Shown: in pieces, positions 16,835-26,124 of the stretch
Layout: every line of letters starts with the position of its first letter
How positions within the stretch are numbered: the first letter of the stretch is position 1
NCBI GenBank assembly: GCA_964586655.1
Contig: CAZPGY010000005.1
Coordinates: 62,001-126,000, forward strand
Direction of reading: 5' to 3'
Source of the DNA: JAJYSO01 sp964586655
GTDB taxonomy: Bacteria; Bacteroidota; Bacteroidia; Flavobacteriales; Flavobacteriaceae
DNA length: 64,000 nt
Notes under the pieces: model-generated
Seen by the model: the letters and a program-made list of their open reading frames with translations, nothing else
What the model was told of the DNA's origin: nothing
Database searches by the model: none
Program-made: the position numbers and the translations under genes

Positions 16835-17401
16835 ATGAAAATATATACCAAAACAGGCGATAAAGGCACCACCTCATTGTTTGGTGGAACCCGTGTGCCC
16901 AAGGATCATCCGCGAACCAATGCTTATGGAACGGTGGACGAGCTCAATGCGCATATCGGAATGATTCGCAGTTATGATATCAAAACCTCCCATAAAGAGT
17001 TTTTAATCGACATACAGACACATTTGTTTACAATTGGCTCTGAATTGGCCACAGATCCCAAAAAAGCAAAGCTTAAAAACGGGAAAGACCGATTGAGGAT
17101 TTCAAAAATTAATGCAGCTCATGTTGAAAAATTAGAGGCTTCCATCGATCAAATGAATGAAGAATTGCCTCCGCTGAAAAATTTTTTGCTGCCCGGCGGT
17201 CACCCTGCTATTGCAGCTTGTCACATTGCCCGAACAGTTTGTCGAAGAGCCGAACGCTTGGCCACCGCTTTGTATATGGACGAGGCCTTTGACGAAGTAC
17301 TCTTAAAATACCTCAATCGCTTGTCTGATGTACTGTTTGTAATGGCGAGAACCTTGAGCAAAGAATTGGGAGTAGAAGAAACTCCCTGGGTTTCAAAATA
17401 A
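16835..17401 (+). CDS. PduO-type cob(I)alamin adenosyltransferase
   Basis: A 188-residue ATP:cob(I)alamin adenosyltransferase that makes adenosylcobalamin. The N terminus MKIYTKTGDKGTTSLFGGTR is the family ATP-binding loop. YGTVDELNAHIG and the C-terminal VCRRAERLA...YLNRLSDVLFVMAR carry the conserved Arg and Asn/Asp residues of the active site at the trimer interface. The likely user is methylmalonyl-CoA mutase or ribonucleotide reductase, neither of which is in the window. The gene is convergent with, and 12 bp from, the RES toxin gene. Confidence 0.93.
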   Translation: MKIYTKTGDKGTTSLFGGTRVPKDHPRTNAYGTVDELNAHIGMIRSYDIKTSHKEFLIDIQTHLFTIGSELATDPKKAKLKNGKDRLRISKINAAHVEKLEASIDQMNEELPPLKNFLLPGGHPAIAACHIARTVCRRAERLATALYMDEAFDEVLLKYLNRLSDVLFVMARTLSKELGVEETPWVSK

Positions 17402-17413
17402 TGCTGTCGAGCC

Positions 17414-17863
17414 TCATTCCTTAAGTCGCATGTCAAAGTGAAACTCCTGAATTGCTATTCGTTTAAAAGAGATTTCAGTCGCTAAAGGATTTAAAATATA
17501 ATTGAATTCATCGGGGATGATGATAGAGGGAATCTTGATAATGGGAATCCCCTTTTTCAGCAGACCAGAACCAAAGCTTTTGGTGGATGAAGGGGTTGGA
17601 AAATCTTTCCAGTCCTTCGGCAAATCCTTGGCAAGGCAGGTTTTTAACTGATCTTCCTTTATTTGAAAAATACAAAGGCTTAAAGCGGAAGGCATAAAAT
17701 CAATATTGACATTTGCGGCATATTCTAAAGTGGCCAAAGCACGGCTTTCTGAAGTATATATACAGGGAGTGCCCACTGCGTTCCAGCGCCCGCCATAGCG
17801 TTTGGCACCGGTTCCGTTGAGGTCATCGGCATATTTAGATTGGCTGATGCGGTATACTTTCAT
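17414..17863 (-). CDS. RES-domain toxin
   Basis: A 149-residue RES protein. The N terminus MKVYRISQSKYADDLNGTGA and the following RYGGRWNAVGTPCIYTSES contain the conserved Arg, and LATLEYAAN the conserved Glu, of the family; the serine-containing TSESRALA completes the R-E-S signature. RES toxins deplete cellular NAD+ with a fold related to ADP-ribosyltransferases. The cognate Xre/ParS-type antitoxin gene lies upstream on the same strand, but separated by 168 bp occupied by a family B inverted-repeat element. Length and motifs suggest an intact toxin. Confidence 0.88.
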   Translation of the reverse strand: MKVYRISQSKYADDLNGTGAKRYGGRWNAVGTPCIYTSESRALATLEYAANVNIDFMPSALSLCIFQIKEDQLKTCLAKDLPKDWKDFPTPSSTKSFGSGLLKKGIPIIKIPSIIIPDEFNYILNPLATEISFKRIAIQEFHFDMRLKE

Positions 17864-18035
17864 AGCTTATGCGGATGTGATATTAAAAATAGACTGTTTT
17901 TCCTGTTAAAAATGCCCCTCATAGCTATGGCTATGTCTGTGCCTGTGTCTGCCGACGAGGCAGGCTTTCTGCCTTGACCTTTGAAATTTTTACGACAAAA
18001 TATTGCGTCTATTTCAAAAATCACTTTCGGATTAG
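17864..18035. repeat. Family B inverted-repeat element, complete copy B1
   Basis: About 170 bp, filling the space between the antitoxin and toxin genes. The left end TTATGCGGATGTGATATTAA, followed by AAATAGACTG, is an imperfect inverse of the right end GCGTCTATTTCAAA followed by AATCACTTTCGGATTA. The interior has CATAGCTATGGCTATG, GACGAGGCAGGCTTTCTGCC and CTTTGAAATTTTTACGA, all matched in the second copy at 56300-56456. No ORF is credible. The right end supplies the antitoxin stop codon. Confidence 0.75.
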
Positions 18036-18496
18036 GAGAAAACACCATAGGCAATGCGGCCAATGAGATTGTGCACTTCTTCTCGGCCGTAATAATTGTC
18101 AACAAGGTCGAGTGGGCGAACACCCCCCAGCGCCTGGTTGGGATGGAACATCCAGCGGTTAAACTTTTCTTCGTCTTCAAAAACCTCATATCCGTAGGAA
18201 TATAAATCGGCAAGAGCAATGATGCGCTCGCTGAGCTTATAGCTGAATTTTTGCTTGCCCTTTTTGTTGATAAGGGTGGAGCGGGTAACAGAAAGCGCTT
18301 GGGATAAAAGATCATAGTCAAGGGCGACAGTCTTTTTTAGACTGACCAAATAGGTCTTGGAAACGCCCTTTTTGACAATCTTCATCTTTTGAACAGCAGT
18401 TAAAGTGCTCAAGGGGACGGCCGCATTGCCGTCATAGTAGTAGGTGGGGGCTTCCTTGACAAAGCTTTGTTTGGATTTTGAGCTGTAGACTTTCAT
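18032..18496 (-). CDS. Xre/MbcA/ParS-type antitoxin of the RES toxin
   Basis: A 154-residue antitoxin with the usual two parts: an Xre-like helical DNA-binding region (VSLKKTVALDYDLLSQALSV, TRSTLINKKGKQKFSYKLSE) and the C-terminal toxin-binding domain DUF2384 (FNRWMFHPNQALGGVRPLDL followed by GREEVHNLIGRIAYG). It neutralises the RES toxin and probably represses the operon. A -7 box (TAAATTTG, minus strand, 18526-18533) lies 30 bp upstream. The stop codon is formed by the terminal bases of the family B element, so a small change at the C terminus relative to relatives is possible. Confidence 0.87.
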   Translation of the reverse strand: MKVYSSKSKQSFVKEAPTYYYDGNAAVPLSTLTAVQKMKIVKKGVSKTYLVSLKKTVALDYDLLSQALSVTRSTLINKKGKQKFSYKLSERIIALADLYSYGYEVFEDEEKFNRWMFHPNQALGGVRPLDLVDNYYGREEVHNLIGRIAYGVFS

Positions 18497-18525
18497 AATA
18501 GTATGTTTTTATACCTCTATCAATA

Positions 18526-18533
18526 CAAATTTA
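18526..18533 (-). promoter_or_regulatory. -7 promoter box of the RES/Xre operon
   Basis: TAAATTTG on the minus strand, 30 bp before the antitoxin start. No clear -33 TTG is seen. An operator for autorepression would be expected here but no obvious palindrome was found. Confidence 0.4.
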
Positions 18534-18681
18534 TACTTTATTTTCCGGAATTAAAAGTTTTTTCAACTTTTTTTGAAAATGAAATGCCACTCGGTAGTTG
18601 GCTTGTGGTAATGAGGCGCAGGAAAGGTTTTTAAAACCCTTAAAAATAAGTAATTTCGTCCTCCGTTAAAAAGATGGATGG

Positions 18682-20169
18682 ATGTCAAACACGCAGCCCG
18701 TGCTGAAAAGAAATTGGATTTTGGCCGCTTTAATGCTGACCATGTTTTTGGCGGCAATGGACATCGCCGTCATCTCAACAGTAATTCCCGAAATTGTCAA
18801 GGATTTAGGGGGCTTCCAAAAATTTTCTTGGGTGTTTTCTATCTACTTGCTCACCCAAACTGCAACCATCCCTTTATATGGAAAGCTGGCAGACTTATAC
18901 GGCCGCAAGCTTATCTTACTGATTGGAATAGGCATTTTTTTATTGGGTTCAGCGGCTTCAGCAGCTTCTTGGGACATTTATTCTCTTATTGTATTTCGAG
19001 GTGTGCAGGGGATTGGTGCCGGCTCCATTATGGCCATCTCCAATACCATTGCCGGAGATATTTATTCAGTCAGAGAACGGGCAAAAATACAAGGCTGGTT
19101 GTCCAGTATATGGGGAATATCAGCCATACTGGGGCCGGTAATCGGTGGCGGATTAACCAAATCTTTTGATTGGAGATGGATCTTTCTAATTAATATTCCT
19201 GTGGGAATTATTGCAGCCATTCTTTTAATGCTGTACCTCAAAGAAAAAGTCGTCAAACAAAAAGCCCATATTGATTATGCCGGAGCAGTGGTGATTATTA
19301 GCTTGTTGTCCGTATTGATTGTTTTCTTGTTAAATGGTGGTCAATCTTGGCCTTGGTGGTCCTATGAAAGCTTGGGACTGCTGGTGGCTATTGTTTTGTT
19401 GACCGGGTTGGCTATTTATGTGGAACGCAACGCAAAGGCCCCCATCTTGCCGGGCTGGGTGCTGACCAATAAAACTTTTTTAGGATCCAATTTGGCAGTC
19501 GTCGGATTGGGGATTACCATGATGGGCCCCGAAACCTATTTGCCTACCTTTATGCAGGCTTCCTTGGGGTTTGGCGTTATCCTTTCCGGTTTAATTTTGG
19601 CGGCCATGAGCATTGGCTGGCCCACCTCTTCGGCATTGTCTGGAAAGCTGTATTTGAGAATTGGATTTAGAAATACCGAATTGATAGGAACGGTAATCAT
19701 TATCTTGTCCTGTGTCGGATTTCTGCTCATTCCTTGGCCACAACCTATTTATTTGCTGGTGATTGATCAAATTTTTCTCGGTGCAGGATTTGGATTGCTC
19801 TCAACTCCGACCATAGTTGGCATCCAGTCTGTAGTAGCTTGGGAACATCGAGGGGTAGTTACCGGCGCCAATCAGTTTGGGCGATACCTTGGACAAAGCT
19901 TGGGAGCGGCTATCTTTGGAGCCATCTTCAATGCTACTTATATCCAACAACTCAAAACTTCTGATATCGACAGCACTGCTATAAATGCTCATAATGTGCT
20001 ACAAACACTCCAAAATCCATCGACTTCAGAACAAGTCAAACACTTGATAAGAGAAGCGATGAATGTCGCTAATAGTCACATTTATTATGGGATGATAGGC
20101 TTTGGAATCCTCACCTTTTTTGCGGTTTGGCTCGTCCCTAAAAAACTCGATGTAAAACACAAAGAATAA
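18682..20169 (+). CDS. DHA2-type MFS efflux transporter (EmrB/QacA-like)
   Basis: A 495-residue major facilitator with about 14 hydrophobic helices. Motif A is visible as GKLADLYGRKLILL between helices 2 and 3, and the antiporter motif C as GISAILGPVIGGGL. WRWIFLINIPVGI is typical of the DHA2 group. It probably exports toxic compounds in exchange for protons across the inner membrane; no periplasmic adaptor or outer-membrane partner gene is adjacent. It is transcribed divergently from the antitoxin gene. The ATG at 18682 gives a short hydrophilic N terminus before helix 1, as expected. Confidence 0.9.
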   Translation: MSNTQPVLKRNWILAALMLTMFLAAMDIAVISTVIPEIVKDLGGFQKFSWVFSIYLLTQTATIPLYGKLADLYGRKLILLIGIGIFLLGSAASAASWDIYSLIVFRGVQGIGAGSIMAISNTIAGDIYSVRERAKIQGWLSSIWGISAILGPVIGGGLTKSFDWRWIFLINIPVGIIAAILLMLYLKEKVVKQKAHIDYAGAVVIISLLSVLIVFLLNGGQSWPWWSYESLGLLVAIVLLTGLAIYVERNAKAPILPGWVLTNKTFLGSNLAVVGLGITMMGPETYLPTFMQASLGFGVILSGLILAAMSIGWPTSSALSGKLYLRIGFRNTELIGTVIIILSCVGFLLIPWPQPIYLLVIDQIFLGAGFGLLSTPTIVGIQSVVAWEHRGVVTGANQFGRYLGQSLGAAIFGAIFNATYIQQLKTSDIDSTAINAHNVLQTLQNPSTSEQVKHLIREAMNVANSHIYYGMIGFGILTFFAVWLVPKKLDVKHKE

Positions 20170-20423
20170 TCGGGTTCACATCAAATTCTAAGAGCGTCCG
20201 CGGGTCTTTATCATAAAAAGAATACGCAACCGTCGGATTCTAAAATCCGGCGAGAAGAGGTTTGTATCAACCCAAACCTACTCGATTTGAGATGAATTCC
20301 TCCCTTCTTTTTTATAAACGCTTAGGGCATTATGGGTTGTGTTCACAAAAAAAGACTTAATTAATTTTGCGAATGTGTTAAATTTTGTTAACTTTACCGT
20401 ATAAACCCCTTAACAAACTTCTT
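20170..20423. other. Intergenic region upstream of the M43 protease
   Basis: No gene is visible. CGTCGGATT and AATCCGGCG near 20231-20254 can form a small hairpin without a T-run. A -7 box TAATTTTG lies at 20362-20369, 54 bp before the ATG that precedes the 14-bp repeats. Confidence 0.5.
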
Positions 20424-20425
20424 AT

Positions 20426-20486
20426 GCACAGCAGACAACGCACAGCAGACAACGCACAGCAGACAACGCACAGCAGACAACGCACA
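20426..20486 (+). repeat. 14-bp tandem repeat (GCACAGCAGACAAC) x 4 at the 5' end of the M43 protease gene
   Basis: Four perfect units begin at 20426, 20440, 20454 and 20468, followed by a partial GCACA. An ATG (20424-20426) directly precedes the array and overlaps its first base. Because 14 is not a multiple of three, gain or loss of a unit changes the reading frame. With four units the ATG frame reads MHSRQRTADN and ends HFIVFFLAC at a TGA. With three units it would enter the protease frame. Confidence 0.9.
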
Positions 20487-20509
20487 CATTTTATAGTTTT
20501 CTTTTTGGC

Positions 20510-22942
20510 ATGCTGATTTTGTGCTTTGGTATTGATATGACCTATGCACAAGGGAATCCGACAGAATATCCGAGATGTGCTATGAGTATGCCGACAACAA
20601 CAACCAATAATAGCTATCACTCACATAAGTGGCACAATTCCTATCTGTTAAATTTCCAACCGGTTACTTTTCGGATTCACTTTTGGGGGGTCAAAACCTC
20701 CACGGGGCTTAAATCTGTAGCCCCTGCCCGTATTGATAGCATTATGAAGGAAATTAATAAAGCTTTTCATCCCTTTGGTATCTGTTTTGTCCTTTCCGGT
20801 TTTGACTATATGGTAGGACATGATAATTTGTACCAAGGCCATCCTCCATCTGGCTATGGCAGTTATGCAGAGAGCCTTGGGTATGTAGACGAAAATAGTA
20901 TTAACTGTTATTTGCCATATAGATTTTCAGGTCCTAATCATAATGCTTCAGGTATAAGTCATGGTGATGCAATATCAGTAAGGACTCATTATACCCATTA
21001 TGGAGATACCACTTTACCGGCAATAGTTAGTCATGAGCTTGGGCATTTATTTGGACTAAGACATATGTTTGGCAATGGCAGAAATGGTGTTGTTGAAGAA
21101 CATGTGACGAGAGATACCTCTGACCGTGATAATTTTAATGCTTATACTGCGGGGGATCAGATATACGATACGCCGGCCATGCCTAACTTTTGGAATTCAG
21201 CATTTGGTACATGGAAAGATTCAATAACTAATCAATCCATGTCAATTTTAGACACCACAGATTGCACGTTTGATTCATCTCAGTATAATTTTACGGATGA
21301 ACAGGGAACGCCTTTACAGATTACAACTTATGACGTGAGAAATTATATGATGTATGCTGCTGATGATTGCAAAGAACACTTTACAACGGGGCAAGGGGTC
21401 TGGATGTTAGAGACTATTGAGCATAATTTTACGACACTTTACGAGCCATGGACTATATCTAACCCCGGTATGGATTTATATGTCAAAGACTCTCCTGAGG
21501 ATTATGGTGTTGAACCCAATATAGAAACAGTATATTTATGGGAGAGTGAAGATATTTGGGTTCGCCATCAACTGGACGGTATTAAACAGAGCCAGAATCC
21601 CGTCTATAATCCAAGCAATCCAAATTATGTGTATGTGCGAATTATAAATAGGAGTTGTGACACCAGTGCTGAGGGAGCTAAACTTAGAGTTTTCTGGACT
21701 AAAGCCAGTCCAAGTTTATCCTGGCCCTATAGCTGGATAGGGAATTATTTTCCAAATAACGGGCCATTGATGGGCGATACCATTGGAACAGTAAATATTC
21801 CCGCAATAGCCCCTGGAGAATCTGCCATTGTGCATATACCCTGGGTTGTACCTAATCCGCAATCTTATAGTGAAATTACTTCTTCACCTTGGCATTTTTG
21901 TCTGTTGGCCAAAGTTGTTTCAAATAATGACCCTACTACTTCATTGCCAAATGGGAGCACTTCATTGAATGATTTTGTAGCTATGAATAATAATGTGGCT
22001 TGGAAAAATATTACCGTTGTCCAATTTAACCCAAGTGCAGTTGAGCAACCCATTGGGGGAGTGATTGCTGTGGGAAACCCATTAGAGCATATTGAGAATT
22101 TTAACCTCGAGTTTTCCTCTGGTAGGGTTAACAATAAAAAGCTTTTCGAGGAAGCCGAAATCAGTATCTCTCTTGGCGATATCGCTTTTAATGCATGGGT
22201 ACGAGGAGGAGGAATAAGCACAGGTCTTAGACAAGAAGGACATACTTTTATTGTAACGAGAGATAATGCATCCCTGAAAAATATGCGGTTTAATGCTAAA
22301 GAAGTGGGAACTGCCCACCTTAAGTTTAATTTTTTAACAGAAGAAGTAACTAACCAAGATCATTATGTTTACCGGGCTATTCAAACACATTCATCATCAA
22401 GGAGTATATTCGGAGGAGAAACCTATGAAATATATAAATCTCCAAGGCCATTGTTTTACGCAAAACCAGGCAATGATATATTTATAGACAAAGGACAAAC
22501 GGTGACATTGAATGCAGTGACCATTGGCGAACCTGCCCTATATAATTGGTATGATAGCAAAGGAAACCTTATTTACCAAGGTGCTAATTTTACAACCTCG
22601 GTGGCCATTGGTGAAAAATATAAACTGGAGGTCATTGCGCTATCCGATGGTTATAAAGACTATGGCAAGGTGAAGATAGGCTTGAAACCCAACCGGATTA
22701 AAATACTTTATCCAAACCCAACAACCGGGCAAGTTACTGTAAAGTACCAAATCAACAGGGGAAATAATGCCTATCTTGCCATTACCCCCTTAAATGGCGG
22801 TAACACACAAAGCAATTATATTTTGGATATTCAAGACCATAGTTTTGATATGGACTTGAGCTTAATGCCAACAGGCTCTTATGTTCTCACTCTTATTGTA
22901 GAGGCTAAGGTGGCCGATTCAAAACTTCTATTAAAACAATAA
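20510..22942 (+). CDS. Secreted M43 (pappalysin-like) metalloprotease with T9SS sorting domain
   Basis: The open frame gives 810 residues from ATG 20510. The zinc motif HELGHLFGLRH (residues 175-185) and the Met-turn region NYMMYAADDC followed by FTTGQG identify an M43 metzincin. CARDB/PKD-like beta domains follow, and the end (ILYPNPTTGQVTVKYQINRG ... SYVLTLIV) is a T9SS type A sorting domain, so the protein is exported to the surface. The N terminus from 20510 starts inside a signal peptide (MLILCFGIDMTYAQG) with no basic region. In-frame sequence upstream, TFYSFLFG, completes a good signal peptide, but the only ATG (20424) is one frame off because of the 14-bp repeats. The gene may be switched off in this sequence, or use a weak start. 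Confidence 0.85.
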   Translation: MLILCFGIDMTYAQGNPTEYPRCAMSMPTTTTNNSYHSHKWHNSYLLNFQPVTFRIHFWGVKTSTGLKSVAPARIDSIMKEINKAFHPFGICFVLSGFDYMVGHDNLYQGHPPSGYGSYAESLGYVDENSINCYLPYRFSGPNHNASGISHGDAISVRTHYTHYGDTTLPAIVSHELGHLFGLRHMFGNGRNGVVEEHVTRDTSDRDNFNAYTAGDQIYDTPAMPNFWNSAFGTWKDSITNQSMSILDTTDCTFDSSQYNFTDEQGTPLQITTYDVRNYMMYAADDCKEHFTTGQGVWMLETIEHNFTTLYEPWTISNPGMDLYVKDSPEDYGVEPNIETVYLWESEDIWVRHQLDGIKQSQNPVYNPSNPNYVYVRIINRSCDTSAEGAKLRVFWTKASPSLSWPYSWIGNYFPNNGPLMGDTIGTVNIPAIAPGESAIVHIPWVVPNPQSYSEITSSPWHFCLLAKVVSNNDPTTSLPNGSTSLNDFVAMNNNVAWKNITVVQFNPSAVEQPIGGVIAVGNPLEHIENFNLEFSSGRVNNKKLFEEAEISISLGDIAFNAWVRGGGISTGLRQEGHTFIVTRDNASLKNMRFNAKEVGTAHLKFNFLTEEVTNQDHYVYRAIQTHSSSRSIFGGETYEIYKSPRPLFYAKPGNDIFIDKGQTVTLNAVTIGEPALYNWYDSKGNLIYQGANFTTSVAIGEKYKLEVIALSDGYKDYGKVKIGLKPNRIKILYPNPTTGQVTVKYQINRGNNAYLAITPLNGGNTQSNYILDIQDHSFDMDLSLMPTGSYVLTLIVEAKVADSKLLLKQ

Positions 22943-22952
22943 ACCCCCTATT

Positions 22953-23924
22953 ATGAAACCTTTTATATTTACCTTAATCTTTTTGACCTTTAGCTTGGCA
23001 ACAAAAGCCCAGCAAATCACCTATATCCCGGACTCTGTTTTTGAACAAGTTTTGATTAACCAAGGCATCGACTCTGACAGCACCCTCAATGGTCAAATTT
23101 TGACCAACGATGCTGAAGCGGTAAATAAACTCGTTTTGGATAATTGGTACGAAATGGCGATTCACGATCTTACCGGACTTGAGGATTTTATTTATCTCGA
23201 CACTTTAATTCTTCGTGGGAATATCCTTGATGGGCATATCTTGAATGTGAGTACCCTTACAGAGCTTCGATATTTGGATTGTGTAGGAAATTCTATACGA
23301 CATCCCGTTGATTTGTCCAACAATCCGCTGCTGGAGGTAGTGATTATGCAGTTCGGTAGTTGGTGGGAAGCCACGCAATATGACAATTTTATTAAAAGTG
23401 TAGACCTCAGTCACAATCCAAACATAAAAAAATTAGTGCTTGAGAACTTGGGGGTGCAGAAAACTATAAATCTCAATAATGGAAACAACGATTCGACCTT
23501 GGTATTGAAAATCGGCATGGTAAGACCAGGCCCGGAATATACGGCACATGTCTGTATTAAGGTCGACAATCCCCAAGCCGCTCAAAACAATGCTTTCCCG
23601 TATTCGGCCTGGACGATTAAGCATCCTGGTACGGATTATACGTTTACCGACAACCTCCAACAATGCGTCCTTGGGGTAAGCGATTTCCAAAAAAACAGGA
23701 TAGGTTTTTACCCCAATCCGGCGAGAAATTTCATTCGGTTTACCGGGGTGCAAGCGCAGCTAATCCTTGAAATATATGCCTTATCGGGGCAGCAGAAGCT
23801 CACGCAAAAAATTGCGCCAAACCGGGCAAAGATCAGCATCGGCAGCCTAAGCCCCGGGCTATACCTGTACAGGCTGCACCGAGGAAATCGCGTAGTCAAA
23901 ACCGGGAAACTGGTTAAACGTTAA
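22953..23924 (+). CDS. Secreted leucine-rich-repeat-like protein with T9SS sorting domain
   Basis: A 323-residue protein with a signal peptide (MKPFIFTLIFLTFSLATKA). ITYIPDSVFEQVLINQGIDS followed by LTGLEDFIYLDTLIL and LTELRYLDCVGN is the usual start of Bacteroidota internalin-like proteins, with a few irregular LRRs. The C terminus (IGFYPNPARNFIRFTG ... LSPGLYLYRL) is a T9SS type A sorting domain with the final basic KR residues. It starts 11 bp after the M43 protease, so the two are probably co-transcribed and displayed together. The ligand is unknown. The end of the LRR part is short, leaving perhaps five repeats. Confidence 0.85.
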   Translation: MKPFIFTLIFLTFSLATKAQQITYIPDSVFEQVLINQGIDSDSTLNGQILTNDAEAVNKLVLDNWYEMAIHDLTGLEDFIYLDTLILRGNILDGHILNVSTLTELRYLDCVGNSIRHPVDLSNNPLLEVVIMQFGSWWEATQYDNFIKSVDLSHNPNIKKLVLENLGVQKTINLNNGNNDSTLVLKIGMVRPGPEYTAHVCIKVDNPQAAQNNAFPYSAWTIKHPGTDYTFTDNLQQCVLGVSDFQKNRIGFYPNPARNFIRFTGVQAQLILEIYALSGQQKLTQKIAPNRAKISIGSLSPGLYLYRLHRGNRVVKTGKLVKR

Positions 23925-24042
23925 ATATCGTGTGTCAGCTGATGGATAGCATATTGTATTATTGAGTAACCATACGACAGCATGAACTTACAGGTTGATA
24001 GCGGTTTTCTTCCCAAACATGAAATAATACAAATTGGAATGA

Positions 24043-26088
24043 TCAATAATGACGTACAAAAGCTCCGTTGCGACCGGTATAATGAAAGGGGATTCTTCGT
24101 TTTTTGCAGGTCTCTGCCCACAAGCGAACCCTGCTTTTGTAATTGCTGCCATCAGCAATAACCTGTGGAGGCTGCAAAGAATCCAGCATACGCTCCAGGT
24201 TGATTTCCGGAGAATTTCGCAGTAAAACGCCTGAGAGCTCGGTTTGTGCAGGAAGCGACCATACCCCGGCTTGATCTATTACAAGTAGGTGCTGATTTCC
24301 AAAGATATAAAAGTTTTGTACGGAAGTGTTGAAACAGGTTTCTTCAATATGTGCTGCATTTAACAGGCCTTGGATAAAAGACCGCTGCATAAGGATTTCG
24401 GGCACTATGGAGGAGTCTGCAATAAGCTGCAATTGATGCCCTTTTTGAAATCCTAAAACAGAATGGCGGCTTTTGTGAAAGATATAAAATCGGCGTTTCT
24501 TTTCGGTCTTCTGATAATCATAAATATAGGAGACTTCCAAGGCAATAAGCAATCCCAGAAGGAGGAATACATAGCGTTTCCTTTTGTAGTAAATCACAAA
24601 CCCCAAAAAAATAACTATCGCCGTTGATAATAGCAGCATTTCCATAGAAAAATAGATATTGGAGAAGAGGAAATGATCTTTTTCAGCCACCCAATTTACG
24701 GCCAGCTGTAGTCCGTCGAGAATTTTCCCATAAACCAGCACCAGAATGTCGGGTAAATGATGAATTCCCACCAATATCATAACGAGCACTCCCATGCTTA
24801 AAATAATCCCCATAAAAGGAATGATAAGAAGATTACTGAGAAAAAATAAACCCGGAAACTGATGAAAATAATACAAGCTCAACGGGAGTACACCGAGTTG
24901 TGCAGACAGGGTCACACTTGAAATCCGCCAGATATAGCGCAGGATCTTATTTTGGGGCGAAAAAATCCTAAAGATTTTATCCTGAAAAATAAGGATAGAT
25001 AACACTGCGGCATAGCTCAATTGAAAACCTATATCCCAAATAAAATCCGGCTTAAAGAGCAGGAGCACAAAAGCAGACAAGCACAGCATATTGATGGTAA
25101 ACACACGCCGTTTAAAAAACAGTCCGATACTAAAAAAGGAGAACATGGTAACTGATCGTAAAATAGAAGGCGAAAGACCGGCGATGCATGCATAAGCCCA
25201 TAAAAGCAGAATAACAATCGAGCTTCTGATAATTCTGCCTCGCGGCAAATAACGGATTGGCTTGAATAAAAATAAGAGAAAATACATGATGATTCCCACA
25301 TGCAGCCCTGAAACAGACAATACATGAACCACGCCGGCGTCTATAAAATTGGCGTAACTCTCTTTAGACAAACTCTTGCGTTCACCTAAAAGTAAGGCTT
25401 CCATCAGTGCGATTTGATTTTGAGAGAAGTCATAGGTACGCAGTTCCTCGCTGAGGTGTTTTCGCAGTTTTGCCGCCATTCCAATAATGGAACGCCCTTT
25501 TTTCGGGAGCCGTAGAATTTGCTCCGGCCTGAGGCTTAGCTGTTTTAAAATATGCTGTGCGGCCATATAAGCCGAATAATCAAATTGATAAGGGTTATGC
25601 GGCTTGTAAATATCTTCGAGAGAAGCATACACCACAAGCCGATCGTCCACTTGAAAAGAGGGAGAACACGAATCTTTGACTACACTCAGCAAGAGCTTTC
25701 CCTGTACCGGTTTTTGTTTTAGGGCTTTCACGTCGGCAACATAGTTTCTAAAGTAAGCGTTGGGGGTTAAAATTTGGCGCACATCGAGCCTAATGACAAG
25801 AGAATCCCCTGAATAGTGATGAATGTAATGTGAAGAATTGTGTGCGGGCTCTTGGATATAGCTGGTGAGAAAACCTAAAATGAGAAACATGAAAAAAGTG
25901 GCAATTCCAAAAAACCAATCTTGTATAAAGAGTTGATGAGCCCTGAGATAAGCAATTAAAAATCCCACAAAACCACCACCGCAAATCCAATAGACAAGAG
26001 AAGGAGTCAAATTGAGATATCCTTCCAAAACGATACCCAATATAAAGGTAAGCGTGACGAAAACAGGGATGGCATGAGGTTTTTGCAT
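24043..26088 (-). CDS. comEC: ComEC/Rec2 family DNA-uptake channel protein
   Basis: A 681-residue membrane protein. After N-terminal helices and the DUF4131 region (QGKLLLSVVKD, FQVDDRLVVYASLED) comes the competence domain with the hallmark HVLSVSGLHVGIIMYFLLFL, then ACIAGLSPSILRSVTMFSFF and DFIWDIGFQLSYAAVLSILI. About ten membrane helices are predicted. ComEC moves single-stranded DNA across the inner membrane during transformation. The C-terminal soluble part after the last helix is short and lacks the metallo-beta-lactamase nuclease domain, as is common in Bacteroidota. The NlpC/P60 lipoprotein gene lies 36 bp upstream on the same strand. Confidence 0.92.
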   Translation of the reverse strand: MQKPHAIPVFVTLTFILGIVLEGYLNLTPSLVYWICGGGFVGFLIAYLRAHQLFIQDWFFGIATFFMFLILGFLTSYIQEPAHNSSHYIHHYSGDSLVIRLDVRQILTPNAYFRNYVADVKALKQKPVQGKLLLSVVKDSCSPSFQVDDRLVVYASLEDIYKPHNPYQFDYSAYMAAQHILKQLSLRPEQILRLPKKGRSIIGMAAKLRKHLSEELRTYDFSQNQIALMEALLLGERKSLSKESYANFIDAGVVHVLSVSGLHVGIIMYFLLFLFKPIRYLPRGRIIRSSIVILLLWAYACIAGLSPSILRSVTMFSFFSIGLFFKRRVFTINMLCLSAFVLLLFKPDFIWDIGFQLSYAAVLSILIFQDKIFRIFSPQNKILRYIWRISSVTLSAQLGVLPLSLYYFHQFPGLFFLSNLLIIPFMGIILSMGVLVMILVGIHHLPDILVLVYGKILDGLQLAVNWVAEKDHFLFSNIYFSMEMLLLSTAIVIFLGFVIYYKRKRYVFLLLGLLIALEVSYIYDYQKTEKKRRFYIFHKSRHSVLGFQKGHQLQLIADSSIVPEILMQRSFIQGLLNAAHIEETCFNTSVQNFYIFGNQHLLVIDQAGVWSLPAQTELSGVLLRNSPEINLERMLDSLQPPQVIADGSNYKSRVRLWAETCKKRRIPFHYTGRNGAFVRHY

Positions 26089-26124
26089 GTGTTAAAGTTA
26101 TGCAAAAACAACAACATAATCAAC

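Noticed and set aside
17860..18321. Minus-strand frame spanning the family B element and part of the antitoxin
   Set aside because: Out of frame with the conserved antitoxin and crosses the inverted-repeat element; not a credible fusion.
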